Assembly: GCF_900095265.1 (NCBI RefSeq)
Contig: NZ_LT607675.1
Span: 1-38,308, forward strand
Reading direction: 5' to 3'
Length of the DNA: 38,308 nucleotides
Origin: Janthinobacterium sp. UMAB-56
Lineage (GTDB): Bacteria; Pseudomonadota; Gammaproteobacteria; Burkholderiales; Burkholderiaceae_D
Shown here: piece after piece, positions 35,820-38,308 of the stretch
Layout: every line of letters begins with the position of its first letter
How positions within the stretch are numbered: position 1 is the first letter of the stretch
Notes under the pieces: model-generated
Seen by the model: the letters and a program-made list of their open reading frames with translations, nothing else
The model's database searches: none
Told to the model about the DNA's origin: nothing
Translations under genes and position numbers: made by a program

Positions 35820-36953
35820 TCAAAGGGTTTCGGGAATCAGTACTTCGCCGCGCATGATGAGACGGGCGGTGCGCAGCAGGGCCGCGCGCACGACTTGCCC
35901 GGGCTGGTTCGGAGCGAGCGCGAGTTCGACGCTGAATTCGCCGCTCGGATGTTCGACCGACACGCGCTGCGCGAGCCCTGCGCCAACCTGCGCCAGGCCT
36001 TGCGTGACCGCGCCCTCGAGCATGCAGGCGGTGGCGACGGTGACCGCGGCCAGCACGCCGATGGCGTCGTGGCAGACGTGCGGAATGAAGCAGCGGGTCG
36101 CGATCGTCCCGCCCTTCGCGGGTGGCGCGACCAGGCACATCTTGGGATAACTCCTGGCGCCGACGTCGCCCAACCCCATCAGCTTGCCGGCGGCGAGGCG
36201 CAGGGCCTCGAGCGTCTGTTTGAGCGACGCATCGGCATTGAGCTCGGCCACCATTTCATAGCCGCTAAGTCCCAGGTCCGCCGCCCGCAGCAGCACCATG
36301 GGCATGCCGTTGTCGATGCAGGTCACGTCCAGTGCCAGCGCCCCCCGGTCGGCGCCGGTCAGCGCGATCCGGTCGCGCACCCGGCCCGTCGGCAGCAGGC
36401 CGCTGCAGACCGAGCCGGCGGTATCGAGGAAATCGATGGTGACCGGCGCGCCAGTTCCCGGCACACCGTCGATGCGCGCCTCGCCGCCATAGCGCAGTTT
36501 TTTGCCGGGCGTCTGCACGGTCACATCGCATTGCATGCCGGTGTTGAGCGTCAGGATGCGCGCGCTCGTCGCCCCCTCCTGCAACGGCAGCAGGCCGCGC
36601 TCGAGCGCAAAAGGCAGGACGGCGGCAAGCATATTCCCGCAATTCGGGGTAAGGTCCACCTGGTCGGAAGCCGGCTGCAGCTGGGCGAACAGGAAGTCCA
36701 GGTCGACGCCCGGCGTGGTGCTGGGACGAACGATGCCGACCTTGCTGGTCAGCGGATGGGCGCCTCCCAAACCGTCGATCTGGCGCGGGTCGGGCGAGCC
36801 CATGGCGGCCAACAGCACGCGCTCACGCGTCGCGGGATCGCGCGGCAGGTCGGCCTCGAGGAAAAAAGGACCACGCGAGGTGCCGCCACGCATTAACATG
36901 CAGGGGATGGCGCGCTGGTCGCTCTCGATAATGGTATTTACAACTGTATGCAT
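35820..36953 (-). CDS. galD: 4-oxalomesaconate tautomerase, PrpF family
   Basis: This 377-residue PrpF-family isomerase has the twin domains of a diaminopimelate-epimerase-like fold. Motifs are MLMRGGTSRGPFF near the N-terminus, GLGGAHPLTSKVGIV and the active-site region NCGNM. GalD of Pseudomonas putida is a PrpF-type 4-oxalomesaconate tautomerase, and the adjacent hydratase supports this over the methylaconitate isomerase role of PrpF. GGAG lies eight bases before the start. Confidence 0.9.
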   Translation of the reverse strand: MHTVVNTIIESDQRAIPCMLMRGGTSRGPFFLEADLPRDPATRERVLLAAMGSPDPRQIDGLGGAHPLTSKVGIVRPSTTPGVDLDFLFAQLQPASDQVDLTPNCGNMLAAVLPFALERGLLPLQEGATSARILTLNTGMQCDVTVQTPGKKLRYGGEARIDGVPGTGAPVTIDFLDTAGSVCSGLLPTGRVRDRIALTGADRGALALDVTCIDNGMPMVLLRAADLGLSGYEMVAELNADASLKQTLEALRLAAGKLMGLGDVGARSYPKMCLVAPPAKGGTIATRCFIPHVCHDAIGVLAAVTVATACMLEGAVTQGLAQVGAGLAQRVSVEHPSGEFSVELALAPNQPGQVVRAALLRTARLIMRGEVLIPETL

Positions 36954-36989
36954 GGATCGTTCTCCGAGGTTGGACGCCGGCGTGCTGGC

Positions 36990-37943
36990 CTAGATATCCA
37001 GGACCAACAGCCGGGTCTTGGCGCGAGAGCAGCAAGGCGTGAACTGGTCGTTCGCCGCATGCTCCTCGTCCGTAAGGTAGAGGTCACGGTGTTCGGGCAC
37101 CCCGTCCAGCACCCGCGTCAGGCAGGTGCCGCAGACTCCCTCCTCGCACGAATACGGCACCTCGATGCCCTGCTCGGCCAGCACCTGGATCACCGAGCGC
37201 CCCTTCGGCACCGTGAGGACCTGGCCGCTCGATGCCAGCTGGACGTCGAAGCTCTGGTCGCCCGTGGTATCGATCGCCACTCCGGCGAAATACTCGACGT
37301 GCAGCTGCGCTTCTGGCCAGCCCTGCGCGCGCGCCGCCGCCAGCACATGCTCGATGAAGCCGCCCGGCCCGCAGACGTACAGATGGGTCTGTCCGGGCGC
37401 CGCCAGCAACGCTGGCAGGGCGAGCTGCTGTGCGGCGTCATCGCTGTCATAATGGAAATGGACCTGCCGGGAAAAACCGGACGCGTCGATGCGCTCGCGG
37501 AAGGCGGCGCGCTCGGGCGAGCGGGCGCAGTAATGCATCTCGAACGCGGCGCCTTTGCACGCCAGCGCTTCGGCCATCGCGAGGATGGGCGTGACGCCAA
37601 TCCCGCCGGCGAGCAGCAGCGTACGCTCCGCATCGAGCAGGGGAAAGTGGTTCCTGGGCACGCCAATTGTCAGTACCGATCCGGCCTGCACCGCGTCGTG
37701 CATGGCCAGCGAGCCACCGCGCGAGGCCGCGTCGCGCAGGACGCCGATCACGTAACGGTGGGTCTCGTGCGGCGGGTTGCACAGCGAATACTGGCGTACC
37801 TGGCCGACGCCGACGTGCACATCGATGTGGGCGCCGGCGTCGAACGGCGGCAGCGGTGCTCCGTCAAGCCTCACCAGTTCGAAGCTGCAGATGTCTTCGG
37901 CCTCGCGCACCTTGGCCGCCACGCGCACTTCGATCGTGCTCAT
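36990..37943 (-). CDS. VanB-like reductase (FMN and plant-type [2Fe-2S])
   Basis: This 317-residue phthalate-dioxygenase-reductase-family protein has an FMN-binding barrel (RQYSLCNPP), an NAD-binding domain (LLLAGGIGVTPILAM, YVCGPGGF) and a C-terminal ferredoxin domain with ligands in CEEGVCGTC and a later Cys near the C-terminus (FTPCCS). It passes electrons from NADH to the Rieske oxygenase encoded just upstream, whose stop it overlaps by four bases. Together they form a two-component VanA/VanB-type oxygenase, perhaps an O-demethylase feeding gallate or protocatechuate. Confidence 0.93.
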   Translation of the reverse strand: MSTIEVRVAAKVREAEDICSFELVRLDGAPLPPFDAGAHIDVHVGVGQVRQYSLCNPPHETHRYVIGVLRDAASRGGSLAMHDAVQAGSVLTIGVPRNHFPLLDAERTLLLAGGIGVTPILAMAEALACKGAAFEMHYCARSPERAAFRERIDASGFSRQVHFHYDSDDAAQQLALPALLAAPGQTHLYVCGPGGFIEHVLAAARAQGWPEAQLHVEYFAGVAIDTTGDQSFDVQLASSGQVLTVPKGRSVIQVLAEQGIEVPYSCEEGVCGTCLTRVLDGVPEHRDLYLTDEEHAANDQFTPCCSRAKTRLLVLDI

Positions 37944-38308
37944 GACGCCTCCTGCGGCGCCGCTTCGCGCGCTAGCCAGGCATCGATGATGCGGCGCGAC
38001 TGCACGCCGCCGGCGTCGATGTTGAGCATCAGGAGCTTGCGTTCGGGATGGCGCAAGAGGTTCTGCTGCTGGCGCTCGAGCATCTCGCGGTCTTCACCGA
38101 AGATCTTGCCCTGCCCCTCGCGGATCCTGCAGGTCAGATCGGCATCCTGCGGGTTGAAGTTGCGCGCCATGCCCCAGAAATACCAGTGCGAGGTCTCGGT
38201 CTCGGGCGTGATGAAGTCGACCACGATGCTCGACACCTTGTGGGCCGCATCGGCGTGGTAACCGCCTTTTCCAGCATGGGCCACACCGACCTCGATCATG
38301 ACGTGGCT
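37940..38308 (-). CDS. VanA-like Rieske oxygenase, C-terminal part (runs off window)
   Basis: Only the last ~122 residues are visible; the frame stays open to the window edge, so the gene continues upstream. The segment FITPETETSHWYFWGMARNF and the following REGQGKIFGEDREMLERQQ are typical of the C-terminal catalytic domain of VanA-like Rieske oxygenases. The Rieske and mononuclear iron motifs lie outside. The substrate is unknown; a methoxylated or hydroxylated benzoate fits the gallate genes downstream. Confidence 0.85.
   Translation of the reverse strand, partial: SHVMIEVGVAHAGKGGYHADAAHKVSSIVVDFITPETETSHWYFWGMARNFNPQDADLTCRIREGQGKIFGEDREMLERQQQNLLRHPERKLLMLNIDAGGVQSRRIIDAWLAREAAPQEAS

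Overview
The window looks like the chromosome of a GC-rich betaproteobacterium. Gene content (a second, N-type ATPase operon, a NodD-like regulator and an fde-like aromatic operon) fits Oxalobacteraceae such as Massilia, Janthinobacterium, Duganella or Herbaspirillum, but this is judged from content and recalled families, not from a search.

Layout. (1) 1-3.9 kb is a more AT-rich accessory stretch, all on the minus strand: a SIR2-like protein with an odd C-terminus, a lipoprotein esterase with TPR repeats, and two unrecognised small proteins. (2) 4.1-5.9 kb is a three-lipoprotein operon (CsgG-like, DUF4810, GNA1162-like). (3) 6.2-13.2 kb on the plus strand is a complete N-type ATPase operon, atpDCQRBEFAG, preceded by a 61-residue Pro/Ala-rich protein. 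(4) 13.4-16.2 kb holds a NodD-like LysR regulator and a chemoreceptor. (5) 16.3-23.3 kb is an aromatic catabolic cluster: amidohydrolase, extradiol dioxygenase, Rieske ferredoxin, FAD monooxygenase, cyclase-family protein and two FAH-family proteins. The dioxygenase-ferredoxin-monooxygenase order recalls fdeC-fdeD-fdeE of the Herbaspirillum naringenin pathway. (6) 23.4-31.4 kb is a transport module for a probably hydrophobic compound: MMPL/RND protein, YCF48-like beta-propeller, DUF1329, DUF1302 barrel and an MFS carrier. (7) 31.6-38.3 kb is a gallate-type 4,5-cleavage operon: DesB/GalA-like dioxygenase, LigK-like aldolase, LigJ-like hydratase, PrpF-type tautomerase, plus an NTF2-like protein, an alpha/beta hydrolase and a VanB-like reductase with the end of its VanA-like oxygenase, which runs off the window.

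The main discovery is regulatory. Four promoters in regions 5 and 6 share one ungapped architecture: an ATY-N9-GAW box, a second RTC-N9 box exactly 22 bp downstream, and a -10-like TANANT hexamer whose first base lies exactly 60 bp from the first base of the first box. The ATC-N9-GAT repeat with 22-bp phasing is the layout of rhizobial nod boxes, and the window encodes a NodD-like LysR protein. NodD and the Herbaspirillum activator FdeR both respond to flavonoids. My working model is a flavonoid or related polyphenol catabolic island in which one NodD/FdeR-type regulator switches on ring attack and uptake together, with the gallate pathway finishing a released ring. The substrate and the regulator-operator pairing are inference.
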